Notes: generated from the sequence alone by a model not told the origin. A stretch of DNA of 64,000 nt from Altericroceibacterium spongiae (GCF_003610805.1 NZ_RAPF01000003.1:1-64000), one strand, 5' to 3'. Positions 17,078-27,147 are shown, counted from the stretch's first letter. Program-made: numbers and translations.

Positions 17078-19387
17078 ATGGCTGATGCGGATGCGGCAAC
17101 GATTGAAGAAGCCAAGGTCCGGTTGCAGGTGGCAGCGGCCCGGCAGGAAGAAAGCGGGCAGGGTATCGCCCGAATACCGCGATCCGCCTTTCAGGCTCTG
17201 GGAATTACCGAGGGCGATCCGGTCGAGATTGAAGGAAAACGTGTTACCGCGGCGCTGGCCATTCCGACCTATAGCGAGGATGAATCGCTATCCGTGATTC
17301 GGCTGGACGGCCTTCAGCGCGGCAATGCGGAGACCAGTTCGGGCGAACATGTCACGGTCCGGCGGGCCGAATCGCGTCCCGCCACCCGTGTGGTCTTTGC
17401 CCCTGCACAGCGTGAAATGCGCCTGCAGGGTCAGGGCGAAGCGCTGAAGCGGGTCTTTTTCCGCAAACCGCTGGTGGCAGGCGATCTGGTGGCTACTCAC
17501 GGGCAGCAGCCGGTGCAGGATGTGCCGCCGCAGGTGCGCCGCATGTTCAATGCACCGGCCTATGCGCTGACCCAAATCCGCCTGCAGGTCGTTTCGACCG
17601 TGCCAAAGGGCATCGTCCATATCGATGAAAACACCGAAGTGGAGCTGCGTGCCGAATTCGAAGAGCCGCGCGATGGCCGCGGCACGGTCAATTATGACGA
17701 TGTCGGCGGTATGGAAGATACGATCACCGCACTGCGCGAGATGGTCGAATTGCCTTTGCGCTATCCCGAATTATTCACCCGTCTGGGCGTCGATCCGCCC
17801 AAGGGTGTGCTGCTGCACGGTCCGCCGGGAACCGGCAAAACCCGCCTCGCGCAGGCGGTTGCGAATGAAAGCGATGCCGAATTTTTCACCATTAACGGCC
17901 CTGAAATCATGGGCTCTGCCTATGGTGAAAGCGAAAAACGCCTGCGCGAAGTCTTCGAGGAAGCGAGCCGTGTGGCGCCCGCCATCGTCTTCATCGACGA
18001 GATCGATTCGATTGCACCCAAGCGCCAGAATGTGACCGGTGAAGCCGAAAAGCGGCTGGTTGCGCAGCTTCTCACGCTGATGGACGGGCTGGAGGCGCGT
18101 TCCAACCTGGTGGTGATTGCTGCCACCAATCGCCCCGATGCAGTGGATGAGGCTCTGCGCCGTCCCGGCCGGTTCGACCGCGAAATCATTATCGGTGTGC
18201 CCGATGAAAAGGGCCGTCGGGAAATTCTTGCCATCCATACGCGCGGTATGCCGCTTGGCGAAGGGGTGGACCTGACGGAGCTGGCTCGTTCGACGCATGG
18301 ATTCGTCGGTGCCGATCTGGCCGCTCTGGCGCGCGAAGCCGCAATCGAGGCGGTCCGCCGGATCATGCCGAAAATCGATTTCGACGAACGCACCGTACCG
18401 TCTGAAGTGCTCGAAACCTTGCAGGTGGAGCGTAATGACTTCAAGGCGGCGCTCAAACGCGTGCAGCCATCGGCCATGCGCGAAGTTATGGTGCAGGCGC
18501 CTACAGTCGGCTGGTCCGATATTGGCGGGCTGACCGATGCGCAGGAGAAATTGCGCGAAGGGGTCGAGCTGCCCCTGCGCAATCCGCGGGCTTTCGAACG
18601 TCTGGGTATTCGTCCCGCCAAGGGTTTCCTGCTTTACGGCCCTCCCGGTACCGGCAAGACCTTGCTGGCTAAAGCTGTCGCCAAGGAAGCCGAAGCGAAT
18701 TTCATTTCGATGAAAAGCTCGGACCTTCTGTCCAAATGGTACGGCGAAAGCGAACAGCAGATCAGCCGGATGTTCGCCCGCGCCCGACAGGTGGCGCCTT
18801 GCGTGGTCTTTATCGACGAGATCGACAGTCTGGTGCCGGCGCGCGGCAGCGGCAGCACCGAACCGCAGGTAACGGCCCGCGTGGTCAACACGATTCTCGC
18901 CGAAATGGACGGGATGGAGGAGCTGAACTCGATTGTCGTGATCGGCGCGACCAACCGGCCGACTCTGGTCGATCCGGCGCTGCTGCGTCCCGGCCGGTTT
19001 GATGAGCTCGTCTATGTCGGCACGCCCAGTCCTGAAGGGCGCGAGCATATTCTCCGCATTCACACGCGCAAAATGCCGCTGGCCGACGATGTCGATCTGG
19101 CGGTGATCGCGAGTGAGACCGAACGCTATACCGGCGCGGATCTGGAAGATGTCGTGCGCCGGGCGGGTCTGATCGCTATTCGCCGGTCGGGTGAGGAAGC
19201 GACCCAGGTCACGGCGCAGGATTTCGCCGAGGCACTGGAGGACAGCCGCGCTACCGTTACCCAGCAGATGGAAGAAGAATATGGCAAGATGAAAGGTGAG
19301 CTGAAAAAGCGCGCACTGGAAGTCAATCCGATCGGCTTCGTGCATGAGGGTATGCTGGAACCGACCCGCGAAAATAAGCACGGCTGA
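17078..19387 (+). CDS. Cdc48/VAT-like AAA ATPase
   Basis: A 769-residue double-ring AAA+ unfoldase of the Cdc48/p97/VAT type. Residues about 1-185 match the Cdc48 N-domain (double-psi barrel, [15 protein letters not shown]). D1 has Walker [12 protein letters not shown] (about 248) and Walker [13 protein letters not shown] (about 305). D2 has [15 protein letters not shown] (about 520) and [13 protein letters not shown] (about 577). Arginine-finger regions RRPGRFDRE and RPGRFDE are present in both. These proteins thread substrates through a hexamer and are typical of archaea and eukaryotes, but occur in some bacteria. ATG 17078 is used; a GTG lies one codon earlier. Confidence 0.93.
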   Translation: MADADAATIEEAKVRLQVAAARQEESGQGIARIPRSAFQALGITEGDPVEIEGKRVTAALAIPTYSEDESLSVIRLDGLQRGNAETSSGEHVTVRRAESRPATRVVFAPAQREMRLQGQGEALKRVFFRKPLVAGDLVATHGQQPVQDVPPQVRRMFNAPAYALTQIRLQVVSTVPKGIVHIDENTEVELRAEFEEPRDGRGTVNYDDVGGMEDTITALREMVELPLRYPELFTRLGVDPPKGVLLHGPPGTGKTRLAQAVANESDAEFFTINGPEIMGSAYGESEKRLREVFEEASRVAPAIVFIDEIDSIAPKRQNVTGEAEKRLVAQLLTLMDGLEARSNLVVIAATNRPDAVDEALRRPGRFDREIIIGVPDEKGRREILAIHTRGMPLGEGVDLTELARSTHGFVGADLAALAREAAIEAVRRIMPKIDFDERTVPSEVLETLQVERNDFKAALKRVQPSAMREVMVQAPTVGWSDIGGLTDAQEKLREGVELPLRNPRAFERLGIRPAKGFLLYGPPGTGKTLLAKAVAKEAEANFISMKSSDLLSKWYGESEQQISRMFARARQVAPCVVFIDEIDSLVPARGSGSTEPQVTARVVNTILAEMDGMEELNSIVVIGATNRPTLVDPALLRPGRFDELVYVGTPSPEGREHILRIHTRKMPLADDVDLAVIASETERYTGADLEDVVRRAGLIAIRRSGEEATQVTAQDFAEALEDSRATVTQQMEEEYGKMKGELKKRALEVNPIGFVHEGMLEPTRENKHG

Positions 19388-19410
19388 TTCTGTAGCTATC
19401 GGACGATTAA

Positions 19411-19438
19411 AAGAGGCGGGTTAGCCCGCCTCTTTTTT
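19411..19438 (+). terminator. Rho-independent terminator of the AAA ATPase gene
   Basis: AAGAGGCGGG (19411-19420) pairs exactly with CCCGCCTCTT (19425-19434) around TTAG, and a T6 run follows. Confidence 0.92.
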
Positions 19439-19519
19439 ATCCGGCTTGCGGGCGGATGCAGAGAAGGGCATGCAGGCTGAAAGCTGGCCTGTATTCAGGC
19501 CCTTATCTGGGAAAAAGGC

Positions 19520-20632
19520 TTGTCTGAAAAACTGGCGATCGACCCGGCGCGGCGATCCGATGCCATCGGTGTGGCGCGGGTTATCTGCATCATGGGTATT
19601 GTCTATGTCCATGGCTGGACCGGGCTGACCGGTCACGAACTGGAGCTGGCGCGCGGTTCGGGGCAGGAAATCTTCCGCTGGACCCTGATGGATATGTTCG
19701 GCCGCAGCGCCGTGCCGCTGCTGGGTCTGATTTCGGGCTGGCTGGTGGCGGGCTCCTCCCGCGTGCAGAACTGGCCGCACCATGTCGCCCGCAAGGCCCG
19801 GACGATTCTTGTCCCCATGATCCTGTGGAATGCGCTGGCTCTGCTGCTGATCTGCGGGTCGGGATGGCTGTTCGATCTGGAAATACCGACTCCGCCATCG
19901 CTATATTGGGTGATCGAGGAAATCTTCATTCTCACCCGCACTCCCAACATGAATGTGCAAATGCCGTTTTTGCGCGATCTTTTCCTGTGCATGACTGTCG
20001 CGCCCTGGCTCGTCCGCTGGCCGAATCGGGCGCTGATCGCGGTGCTTGCCCTGTCCGCGATCGGCCATATTTTCGATTTGGGCGCACCGGTCATTCTGCG
20101 TGTGTCGATCCTGTTCTTCTTCACGCTGGGCATTCTCGCGCGTCGAGGCGATCTGGCGGCCCGGGTCACACAATGGCCGCTCGCTCTTGCTGTGCTGCCT
20201 TTCCTCCTGTGCCTGCCCGTCCAGATCTATCTGACGCAGATCATCGACTGGGAACTGGGCAGCGCCGAATCCCGATTGCTGGATCTGGTCGTGCGTCTCG
20301 CCGCAATCTTTGCCTATTGGCGAATTGCCTGGGCTTTGACCGCCAGCCCGTTGCGCACTCTGCTCCTGAAAATCGAACCCTTCATGTTCTTTTATTTCTG
20401 TGCGCATCTCATCCTGATGTGGCTGGGAGGGCCTTTGCTCGGGCAGGTGTTCGGCAAGCTGGGCGCACCACTATATCCGTTCTATCTGCTGGCCCAGCCT
20501 TTCCTGGTACTGGCGGTGATCATGCCCGTGGGCATGGCCCTTCGGCGCTACGCGCCTGCGGCTGCCCGCATTCTGAGCGGTGGCAGACTGAGCAGACCTA
20601 GGCCTGAGAATGACGCTCGTCTCGCAATGTGA
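19520..20632 (+). CDS. Acyltransferase 3 family membrane protein
   Basis: A 370-residue inner-membrane protein with about ten helices. The N-terminal ARRSDAIGVARVICIMGIVYVH pattern ends in the first-helix His typical of acyltransferase 3 (OafA/WecH-like) enzymes, which O-acetylate or O-succinylate surface polysaccharides and other targets. A later RxxxxxPxxxW pattern (RKARTILVPMILWN) fits too. Translation starts at TTG. The 3' end overlaps the convergent MscS gene by 35 bases. Substrate is unknown. Confidence 0.8.
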   Translation: MSEKLAIDPARRSDAIGVARVICIMGIVYVHGWTGLTGHELELARGSGQEIFRWTLMDMFGRSAVPLLGLISGWLVAGSSRVQNWPHHVARKARTILVPMILWNALALLLICGSGWLFDLEIPTPPSLYWVIEEIFILTRTPNMNVQMPFLRDLFLCMTVAPWLVRWPNRALIAVLALSAIGHIFDLGAPVILRVSILFFFTLGILARRGDLAARVTQWPLALAVLPFLLCLPVQIYLTQIIDWELGSAESRLLDLVVRLAAIFAYWRIAWALTASPLRTLLLKIEPFMFFYFCAHLILMWLGGPLLGQVFGKLGAPLYPFYLLAQPFLVLAVIMPVGMALRRYAPAAARILSGGRLSRPRPENDARLAM

Positions 20633-21698
20633 GGCCGCCTTCGGGCTGGATGCGCTGACGAACGATCGCTTCGGGTCTGGTTTCGCGAATCCACCGGATC
20701 AGGGCTTCGCGAATATCGCAACGCAGATCGTATAATGTGGGCGAATCCCGGGCGGTCATCAACAGTCTGACTTCTACGGCATCGCGCGTCAGATCGGTGA
20801 TCTGCATATGTTTGACGCGCCCGTCCCACCGGTCATTACTCTCGACCAGCTCCATATATTTTTTGCGAATGGCCTCAAGATCGGTCAGCGGATCGACATA
20901 GAGATAGACCGTCCCGAGCAATTCCGAGGTGGTTTTGGTCCAGTTCTGAAAAATTTCATCGAGAAATTTCGATGTCGGCACCACCAGACGCCGTTCGTCC
21001 CAGACTTTTACAACCACATACGTGGTGCGGATTTCCTCGACCCAGCCCCATTCCCCGCCGATAATGACAGCGTCACCGACAATCACCGGCTCTGTCAGAG
21101 CCATCTGGAAGCCGGCGATCAGCGATTTCAGCGCCGGTTGCGCCGCGGCACCTACGGCGAGGCCGGCGAGCCCGGCCGAGGCTACCAGAGTCACACCGAT
21201 ATCGCGCACGCCGGGTATGGCGAGCAACATCAGGCCGATCGTGATGAAGACGATCAGGAAGGTGGCAATGCGGCTGAAAATGGAAAGTCGTGTCCGGCGG
21301 CGGCGGGCGGCGCGATTGTCGGGCATGGAAATATCGTTACGCAGAATCATCGCTTCGATCAGCGCATGGAGAATGGCCACCGCCATCCAGCCGATCAGCA
21401 GCGGCATCACAATTCCGCTGATGCTTTCCCAGAATTCCTCGAGCGTCGGGATACTGTGTCCGGCCATCACCAGCGCAAGAGCGATCATCGCATAACGGCT
21501 GGGGCGACCTAGCCTTCGGACCACAATATTGTCCGATTTGGTGTCGCTTGCCTTGGCAAAGCGCCGCAGCAGGCGGAACAAAACATGATGGATCAGCAGA
21601 GCTATGGTGACGGCCAGAATGCCGGCGATGAGCGCGCGCATCGCCATAGGCGCCCAGCTCGGGAAGTCTTCGAGATAAGTATCGAGATAGTTCATCAT
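20598..21698 (-). CDS. MscS-family mechanosensitive channel
   Basis: A protein of about 366 residues. Four or five N-terminal membrane helices lead into the pore-lining helix, a Gly/Ala-rich stretch (VASAGLAGLAVGAAAQPALKSL), then the conserved beta domain (FQMALTEPVIVGDAVIIGGEWGWV). A cytoplasmic alpha/beta domain closes the protein. It resembles the YnaI/YbdG-like branch more than minimal MscS. Two ATGs (21698 and 21695) and a GTG (21701) are adjacent at the start; I use the first ATG. It probably releases solutes under hypo-osmotic shock. Confidence 0.88.
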   Translation of the reverse strand: MMNYLDTYLEDFPSWAPMAMRALIAGILAVTIALLIHHVLFRLLRRFAKASDTKSDNIVVRRLGRPSRYAMIALALVMAGHSIPTLEEFWESISGIVMPLLIGWMAVAILHALIEAMILRNDISMPDNRAARRRRTRLSIFSRIATFLIVFITIGLMLLAIPGVRDIGVTLVASAGLAGLAVGAAAQPALKSLIAGFQMALTEPVIVGDAVIIGGEWGWVEEIRTTYVVVKVWDERRLVVPTSKFLDEIFQNWTKTTSELLGTVYLYVDPLTDLEAIRKKYMELVESNDRWDGRVKHMQITDLTRDAVEVRLLMTARDSPTLYDLRCDIREALIRWIRETRPEAIVRQRIQPEGGLTLRDERHSQA

Positions 21699-21784
21699 CA
21701 CCCGCTTGCAGCCCGTCTTATGAAAAACGATGCTGCAAGCGCGAAATGGTTCCCCGATAGGGGTATGTCCCGATCCGCTATTTT

Positions 21785-24655
21785 TTAATGCGCGTCATCC
21801 CAGCTGGCGCCGGTTCCGATTTCGACAGCCAGCGGTACATCGAGCGAGACAGCCGGCAGAGCGGCTTCACCCATAATCCGTTCGATCACCGTACTGGCCG
21901 CCTTTACATCGCTTTCAGGTAGTTCGAAGACCAGTTCGTCATGAACCTGCAGCAGCATGCGGACATGGCCGAGACCGGCCTCCGTGAGAGCTGGCATCAT
22001 ACGGGCCATGGCGCGTTTGATAATATCGGCGCAGGTGCCCTGAATTGGCGCATTGATGGCAGCTCTTTCGCTGCCCTGCCTTTCGTTCTGGTTTTTAGAA
22101 CCGATCCGCGGGAACCATGTTTTGCGTCCGAACAGGGTTTCCGAAAACCCCTTCTCGCGCACCTCTTCCAGTGTACGGACGATATAGCGCTGGATCCCGG
22201 GGAAGCGTTCGAAATAGCGGTCGATCATCGCCTGGGCTTCATCGGCTTCCACACCCAGACGGCCCGCCAGCCCCCAACGCGAAATACCGTAGAGAATCGC
22301 GAAATTGATTGTTTTTGCGCGGGCGCGTGTGTCGCGATCCACCGTGCCGAACAGCTCCTCAGCCGTGCGGGCGTGAATATCCTCTCCTTTGTCGAAAGCT
22401 TCTTTCAGCGGGGGGACATCGGCCATATGGGCGGCGAGCCGCAATTCGATCTGGCTATAGTCCGCCGCGAGCAGCACATTGCCTTTTTCCGGCACGAACG
22501 CCTTACGGATCTGACGGCCGATATCGGTGCGGATCGGGATGTTCTGCAAGTTGGGATCGGTGGAAGAAAGCCGCCCGGTCTGCGCGCCGACCAGCGAATA
22601 GCTGGTATGCACGCGGTTGGTGCGCGGATTGATCGCCGCCTGAAGCGCATCGGTATAGGTGCTTTTCAGTTTGGCGAGCTGGCGCCATTCGAGCACTTTA
22701 TTTGCGATAGGTGCGTCTTGCGCCGCGAGTTTCTCCAGAATGGCCTGATCGGTGGAATATTGACCGCTCTTGCCTTTTCGTCCGCCTTTATAGCCCATTT
22801 TGTCGAACAGGATGGCGCCCAGTTGCTTGGGGCTGCCAATGGTGAATTCTTCACCGGCGATTTCGTGAATATCTTTTTCGAGCCCGGCAATCCTTTCGGA
22901 AAATTCCTGTGACAGGCGGGCCAGCGCGTCCCGGTCGACTCTGATACCCTCGCGCTCCATTCCGGCCACGACCGGGATAAGCGGACGGTCGACCCTTTCA
23001 TAAATTCGTGTCCCGCTTTCAGCAGCGAGACGGGGGCGCAAATGCTGATAAAGCCGCCAGGTGACATCGGCATCCTCGGCGGCATATTCTGTCGCTTTGT
23101 CGAGCGGGACTTCCCCGAAAGGAATGGCCTTCTTGCCGGTACCGCAGACATCTTTGAACTTCATCGTAGTATGGCCAAGGTGCCGCTCGGACAATTCGTC
23201 CATCCCGTGGCCCCCGCCAATCCCCTGTTCCGAACGGCCCGCATCGAGATCGAAACTGAGAACCATCGTGTCTTCGATCGGAGCCAGTGCAATATCGTGC
23301 CGGGCCAGTACATTGATGTCATATTTGATATTTTGCCCGACTTTGAGCACGGCGTCGCTTTCGAGCAGCGGTTTGAGCAGGGCCACAGCGCGCTCTAACG
23401 GGACCTGAGCGGGCTTTTCGGCGAACATATCGCTGCCGCCATGGCCCAGAGGAATGTAACAGGCTTCGTTCGGACCGATGGCCAGGCTGATACCTGTGAG
23501 ATCGGCGCCCATGGCATCCAGCGCGCTGGTTTCGGTGTCGACGGCGATTTCCCTTGCGGCAAAGGCTCGGGCGATCCAGTCTTCGAGCGTCGCCTCATCC
23601 TGCACGCAGATATAGGCCGAGCGATCCACGGCGGGCATGTCGGGGAGCGGCTGCCGGTTGCCCTCGGGTGAAGAAGGGGCCGCTTCCTTGTCTCTATCGG
23701 CTTTGGCCGGATTGAGTTCGGTCGGCCGTGCGGGGCTGCCCGTGCCGGCTTCTACGCGTTTGAGCAGGCTGGAAAAGCCATGCGTCGAAAGGAAGTCGAT
23801 CAGCGGCTGAGGGGGAATTTCATTGAGTCTGAAATCCTCCATAGGCATCGGGAGCGGCGCATCTTCTTTAAGCGCCACGAGAATCCGGCTCAGTTCGGCC
23901 ATTTCGCGCCCTTCGAGCAGGCGCTCTTTCAGTTTGGATTTCTTCATGTCGGGCGCTGCATCCAGAGCGGCGGCCAGACTGCCATGTTCCTGGATCAGTT
24001 TGGTGGCGGTTTTCGGGCCAACGCCGAAAATACCGGGAATATTGTCGACCGAATCCCCCATCAGCGCGAGGACGTCACCCACTTTTTCAGGTGGTACGCC
24101 GAATTTATCCGCCACTTCTTCCGGGCCGATGCGCTGGTTCTTCATCGTATCGAGCATGTCGACGCAGCCACCGCCGGGAAATTCAGGATCGTCCTTGTTT
24201 TCAGCACAGGTGCCGACAAGCTGCATCAGATCCTTGTCCGATGAGACGATCGTGACATCCCAGCCCTTGCGTGTCGCTGCGCGGGCATAAGAGGCAATGA
24301 TATCATCGGCTTCCAGCCCTTCTTCCTCGATACAGGGGAGTGAAAAGGCACGAGTCGCATCGCGAATCAGCGGGAATTGCGGCACCAGATCTTCTGGCGG
24401 CGGGGGGCGATTGGCCTTGTAATCTTCATAAATGTCATTGCGAAAAGATTTGGAAGCCTTGTCGAGAATGACGGCCAGATGGGTGGGCCCATTGGCTTTG
24501 TGAAGCTCTTCCGCCAGCTTCCAGAGCATGGTGGTATAGCCATAGACCGCGCCAACCGGCGTTCCTTCCGGATTGGTCAGGGGAGGAAGTCGATGATATG
24601 CCCGGAAAATATAGGCTGAGCCATCGACGAGATAGAGGTGCTGCTTGTCCGACAT
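21785..24655 (-). CDS. polA: DNA polymerase I
   Basis: A 956-residue three-domain enzyme. The 5'-3' exonuclease is at 1-310 (LVDGSAYIFRAYH, GLEADDIIASYA, VSSDKDLMQLV). The 3'-5' exonuclease carries a DEDD-type DTETSALDAM motif near residue 372, so proofreading is probably intact. The polymerase A domain has motif A DYSQIELRLAAH near 729, motif B RRTAKTINFAILYG-type residues, and motif C HDELVFE near 904. It works in Okazaki-fragment maturation and excision repair. A Pro/Ala-rich linker joins the first two domains. Confidence 0.97.
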   Translation of the reverse strand: MSDKQHLYLVDGSAYIFRAYHRLPPLTNPEGTPVGAVYGYTTMLWKLAEELHKANGPTHLAVILDKASKSFRNDIYEDYKANRPPPPEDLVPQFPLIRDATRAFSLPCIEEEGLEADDIIASYARAATRKGWDVTIVSSDKDLMQLVGTCAENKDDPEFPGGGCVDMLDTMKNQRIGPEEVADKFGVPPEKVGDVLALMGDSVDNIPGIFGVGPKTATKLIQEHGSLAAALDAAPDMKKSKLKERLLEGREMAELSRILVALKEDAPLPMPMEDFRLNEIPPQPLIDFLSTHGFSSLLKRVEAGTGSPARPTELNPAKADRDKEAAPSSPEGNRQPLPDMPAVDRSAYICVQDEATLEDWIARAFAAREIAVDTETSALDAMGADLTGISLAIGPNEACYIPLGHGGSDMFAEKPAQVPLERAVALLKPLLESDAVLKVGQNIKYDINVLARHDIALAPIEDTMVLSFDLDAGRSEQGIGGGHGMDELSERHLGHTTMKFKDVCGTGKKAIPFGEVPLDKATEYAAEDADVTWRLYQHLRPRLAAESGTRIYERVDRPLIPVVAGMEREGIRVDRDALARLSQEFSERIAGLEKDIHEIAGEEFTIGSPKQLGAILFDKMGYKGGRKGKSGQYSTDQAILEKLAAQDAPIANKVLEWRQLAKLKSTYTDALQAAINPRTNRVHTSYSLVGAQTGRLSSTDPNLQNIPIRTDIGRQIRKAFVPEKGNVLLAADYSQIELRLAAHMADVPPLKEAFDKGEDIHARTAEELFGTVDRDTRARAKTINFAILYGISRWGLAGRLGVEADEAQAMIDRYFERFPGIQRYIVRTLEEVREKGFSETLFGRKTWFPRIGSKNQNERQGSERAAINAPIQGTCADIIKRAMARMMPALTEAGLGHVRMLLQVHDELVFELPESDVKAASTVIERIMGEAALPAVSLDVPLAVEIGTGASWDDAH

Positions 24656-24841
24656 ACAAGCTTGCTAGCAGGGGATTGCGACGAGGTCAGCCGCAATTCC
24701 CGCCATAGTCTTGACGTAATTCAGTCCTAGAGAAGACATATCACTATAAGGGGGCGAAAGCTGTCCGGTTGCAGAGCGATTATGCTCTGGGGCCCCATTT
24801 GTCTTGCATAGCGTCCATGACACGATTATTTAGCTAATCCG

Positions 24842-24864
24842 AAGCCGCCCATGACGGGCGGCTT
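24842..24864 (+). terminator. Exact 9-bp hairpin in the leader of the small lipoprotein gene
   Basis: AAGCCGCCC (24842-24850) pairs with GGGCGGCTT (24856-24864) around ATGAC, followed by only T1-2. It sits 53 bases before the ATG and could be an attenuator or a leader stem. A second stem, CAGAGC/GCTCTG, lies at 24772-24789. Confidence 0.4.
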
Positions 24865-24917
24865 TGCGTACGGCCTGTTGCCGTGCACAGTCCACTCGCT
24901 GTTAAGGATTTTTATAA

Positions 24918-25184
24918 ATGCGCAAGATCGTTCTCGCTGCTGCCGTTGCCGGCGCTGCCCTGTCCCTCGCGGCTTGCTCGGAAGGCACCGAAGACGCAAC
25001 CACCGAAGCTGCTGATTCCGCAATGGACGACGCTGCCTCCAACCTCGACGCCGCTGGCGACGCTGTTGAAGCTGCTGGTGACGAAGCTGCTGACGCGGCT
25101 GATGCAGCTGCTGACGAAGCAACCGACGCTGCTGATGAAGCAGCCGACGAAGCTGATGAAGCAACGGACGAAGCTGCTCAGTAA
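24918..25184 (+). CDS. Small Ala/Asp/Glu-rich lipoprotein
   Basis: An 88-residue protein with a signal peptide ending in the lipobox LAAC (Cys20), so it is lipidated and anchored to a membrane. The mature part is almost entirely Ala, Asp, Glu and Thr in short imperfect repeats such as ADEATDAADEA, predicting a long acidic amphipathic helix. No enzyme motif is visible. The gene is monocistronic, with a 261-base leader region and a terminator directly after. Similar acidic helical lipoproteins are common in sphingomonads; function is unknown. Confidence 0.82.
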   Translation: MRKIVLAAAVAGAALSLAACSEGTEDATTEAADSAMDDAASNLDAAGDAVEAAGDEAADAADAAADEATDAADEAADEADEATDEAAQ

Positions 25185-25258
25185 GAGCGCGCTTTATCGC
25201 ATGAAAGAGGGGTGTCGCTATAGAGCGGCGCCCCTTTTTCATGCCTGCCGGATATGAA

Positions 25259-25292
25259 AAAGGCCGATACAGAATTATCTGTATCGGCCTTT
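25259..25292. terminator. Bidirectional terminator with a perfect 15-bp stem
   Basis: AAAGGCCGATACAGA (25259-25273) pairs exactly with TCTGTATCGGCCTTT (25278-25292) around ATTA. It lies between the convergent lipoprotein and beta-lactamase-like genes. A weaker hairpin at about 25208-25239 ends in five T and may stop the lipoprotein transcript first. Confidence 0.92.
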
Positions 25293-25320
25293 CGTCCTTA
25301 GAAAAGGAAGCGCGTCAGGC

Positions 25321-26334
25321 TCAATATTCGGCATTGACCCAGTGGGTCGTCGGCTTGCTGTAGCCATCATAGATGGCACGCGCGATATGTGCGATCTTGG
25401 CTTCGCGATTGGCCCGCGTTCCCTGTCCTGTCACATAGATGGCCACGGCATAGGATTTGCCGTTAGGTGCAGTCAGAATGCCGATATCGCTCGACGTATT
25501 GTGCAGCGAGCCGGTTTTATGCGCAATGGTCACATCCTCGGGCATCAGAGCGGGGATACGTCGCCTGCCGGTGCGGCATTGTTCCATCGTATCGATCAGA
25601 AAGCGCCGGCTCTTTTCGCTCAGCCACTCGCCCTGATACAGACCTTTCAGAAGCTGAACCATTGCAAGCGGTGTTGCGCTGTCCCGCGGATCGATCTGGG
25701 CGACCGGATCGATTTCGCCATCGTCACGCACCAGTGTGGCAATATCGCGGGACAGCTGGAAATCGGTAATACCGGTTTTGCTATGGACCCATTTGCTGAC
25801 CACATCGGGTCCGCCCAAAGCAGCGAGAAGGGCATCGGTCGCCGAATTGGAACTGCGCGTCAGCATCAGTTCCATCAGGCGTCGGGCACTGAGATATTGA
25901 CCCTTACGCACCGGTGCCACTTTGGAAGAAAAGGGTTTTGAGCTGACCGGGATCATCAGCGGATATTCGCTGGTCAGGCTGAGCTTGCCCTTATCGACGC
26001 CGTCGAGGAAAGTCGCAGCGATGGCAATCTTGCTCGTGCTCGCCATCGGGAAGCGCTGATTGCCGAGAATGGCAATTTCGTGCCCTGAAGACAGGTCGAT
26101 GGCAGCCACGCCGATGCGGCCTTCTTCCCCATTGGCCAGAAGCGCAACCTTCTGCTCCAGCGGATTGGAATAGTCGGGGTTATAATTGCGTGGCGCCCGA
26201 AGGTCGGTGCCCAGTGCGGTGTCGAATGCCGCTTCCAGCGTTTGCTCATTAGCCTGCGCGGGAGCTGCGATGGCTGTGGCAAGAGCAAGTCCGGTTGCGA
26301 TCCGATGGAACAGTCTTGTTTTCATGGCCCTCAT
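25321..26334 (-). CDS. Class A beta-lactamase-like serine hydrolase, lacking the usual Glu166
   Basis: A 337-residue exported protein (signal peptide ending AAPAQA, about residue 28). It has the acylating STSK at 99-102, an SxN motif SSN at 161-163, and KTG at 273-275. The omega-loop region (193-222, QLSRDIATLV to DPRDSATP) has no Glu where Glu166 of class A enzymes should be; Ile or Asp occupies the place. Deacylation of penicillins may therefore be slow, and the protein may act as a peptidoglycan or other serine hydrolase rather than a resistance enzyme. The start may be the ATG three codons downstream (26325). Confidence 0.85.
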   Translation of the reverse strand: MRAMKTRLFHRIATGLALATAIAAPAQANEQTLEAAFDTALGTDLRAPRNYNPDYSNPLEQKVALLANGEEGRIGVAAIDLSSGHEIAILGNQRFPMASTSKIAIAATFLDGVDKGKLSLTSEYPLMIPVSSKPFSSKVAPVRKGQYLSARRLMELMLTRSSNSATDALLAALGGPDVVSKWVHSKTGITDFQLSRDIATLVRDDGEIDPVAQIDPRDSATPLAMVQLLKGLYQGEWLSEKSRRFLIDTMEQCRTGRRRIPALMPEDVTIAHKTGSLHNTSSDIGILTAPNGKSYAVAIYVTGQGTRANREAKIAHIARAIYDGYSKPTTHWVNAEY

Positions 26335-26490
26335 TTATACCGGATTGTTTCTTTAGAAATCTTAACGTTGCAGATAGTAACTTAACAAATCATTATCGGA
26401 CAGACCGTTAAGAATTACCGCTGAATTGCCGGAACTCAGTGATTTTGCGCATAAATTGACTTCCAGAACCGACCGATCCGAATCATGGAA

Positions 26491-26517
26491 AGAGCGGCGA
26501 AAAGTCTCCGCCGCTCT
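26491..26517 (-). terminator. Terminator of the Host_attach gene
   Basis: AGAGCGGCG (26491-26499) pairs exactly with CGCCGCTCT (26509-26517). On the minus strand the stem is followed by TTT. Confidence 0.7.
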
Positions 26518-26562
26518 CAATATTTCAACCAGATTGATTTTAACCGGATTGCTGTAAGCCGG

Positions 26563-26970
26563 TCAGTTCACTGCCAGAACTTTCTCAATCACTGGAACAG
26601 GCTCGTGCGCAACGGCCTTGGCGATTTCGCCAACCAGCCTTTGCTGCAATTCCTGATGATAATGCCGGCGCATTTCCCCCAGTGTTTTGGGATCGGAAAT
26701 AATAAGCAACTGATCGATCTTGCCATCCAGGGCCTGCTGATTCAGCCATTCAGTCGCGGCCGCAGCATGGGCCAGCTCGTTGAGATCGGTTCGTCCGAGG
26801 CGCTGTCCGGCATCGTCCTGATGACGAACTCCGGCGCTGAAATTGGTGGTTTCGAGATTGGGCGTACAGACTGTTTCCAGTTTCGGTTCAAAAACCTGCC
26901 CCTTATTCCGCATTATCACGAAGCGAGTACCATCGACGACGGCAACATGCGCCTTGTGCGGACATTTCAT
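26563..26970 (-). CDS. Host_attach / baeRF-like family protein
   Basis: A 135-residue protein of the PF10116 type, named after an Agrobacterium attachment protein. The family pattern is visible: an early VAVVDGTRFVIMRNKG beta-turn segment, a central HQDD, and the C-terminal half with IDQLLIISDPKTLGEMRRHY. The family is related to the bacterial release-factor-1-like fold, but its biochemical role in free-living bacteria is not settled. It is a single gene with its own terminator. Confidence 0.8.
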   Translation of the reverse strand: MKCPHKAHVAVVDGTRFVIMRNKGQVFEPKLETVCTPNLETTNFSAGVRHQDDAGQRLGRTDLNELAHAAAATEWLNQQALDGKIDQLLIISDPKTLGEMRRHYHQELQQRLVGEIAKAVAHEPVPVIEKVLAVN

Positions 26971-27147
26971 CTACCATTCTCCTCTCTTTCACGTTCTGGA
27001 AACCAACGTTCGTGCAAAGACAATGTGCCCGGTATGATGAGGATATTTCCAGTTCCATTTTTATTGTAGCGATGCTTCGCTCTAGCAGAGATTAGAATGC
27101 TACTTTCTGCTTTACAAAAAGAAAAGGCGATTTACGAAAAGTTAAGT

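Noticed and set aside
17771-19381. 536-residue minus-strand open frame
   Set aside because: It is antisense to the Cdc48-like gene and has no recognisable motif.
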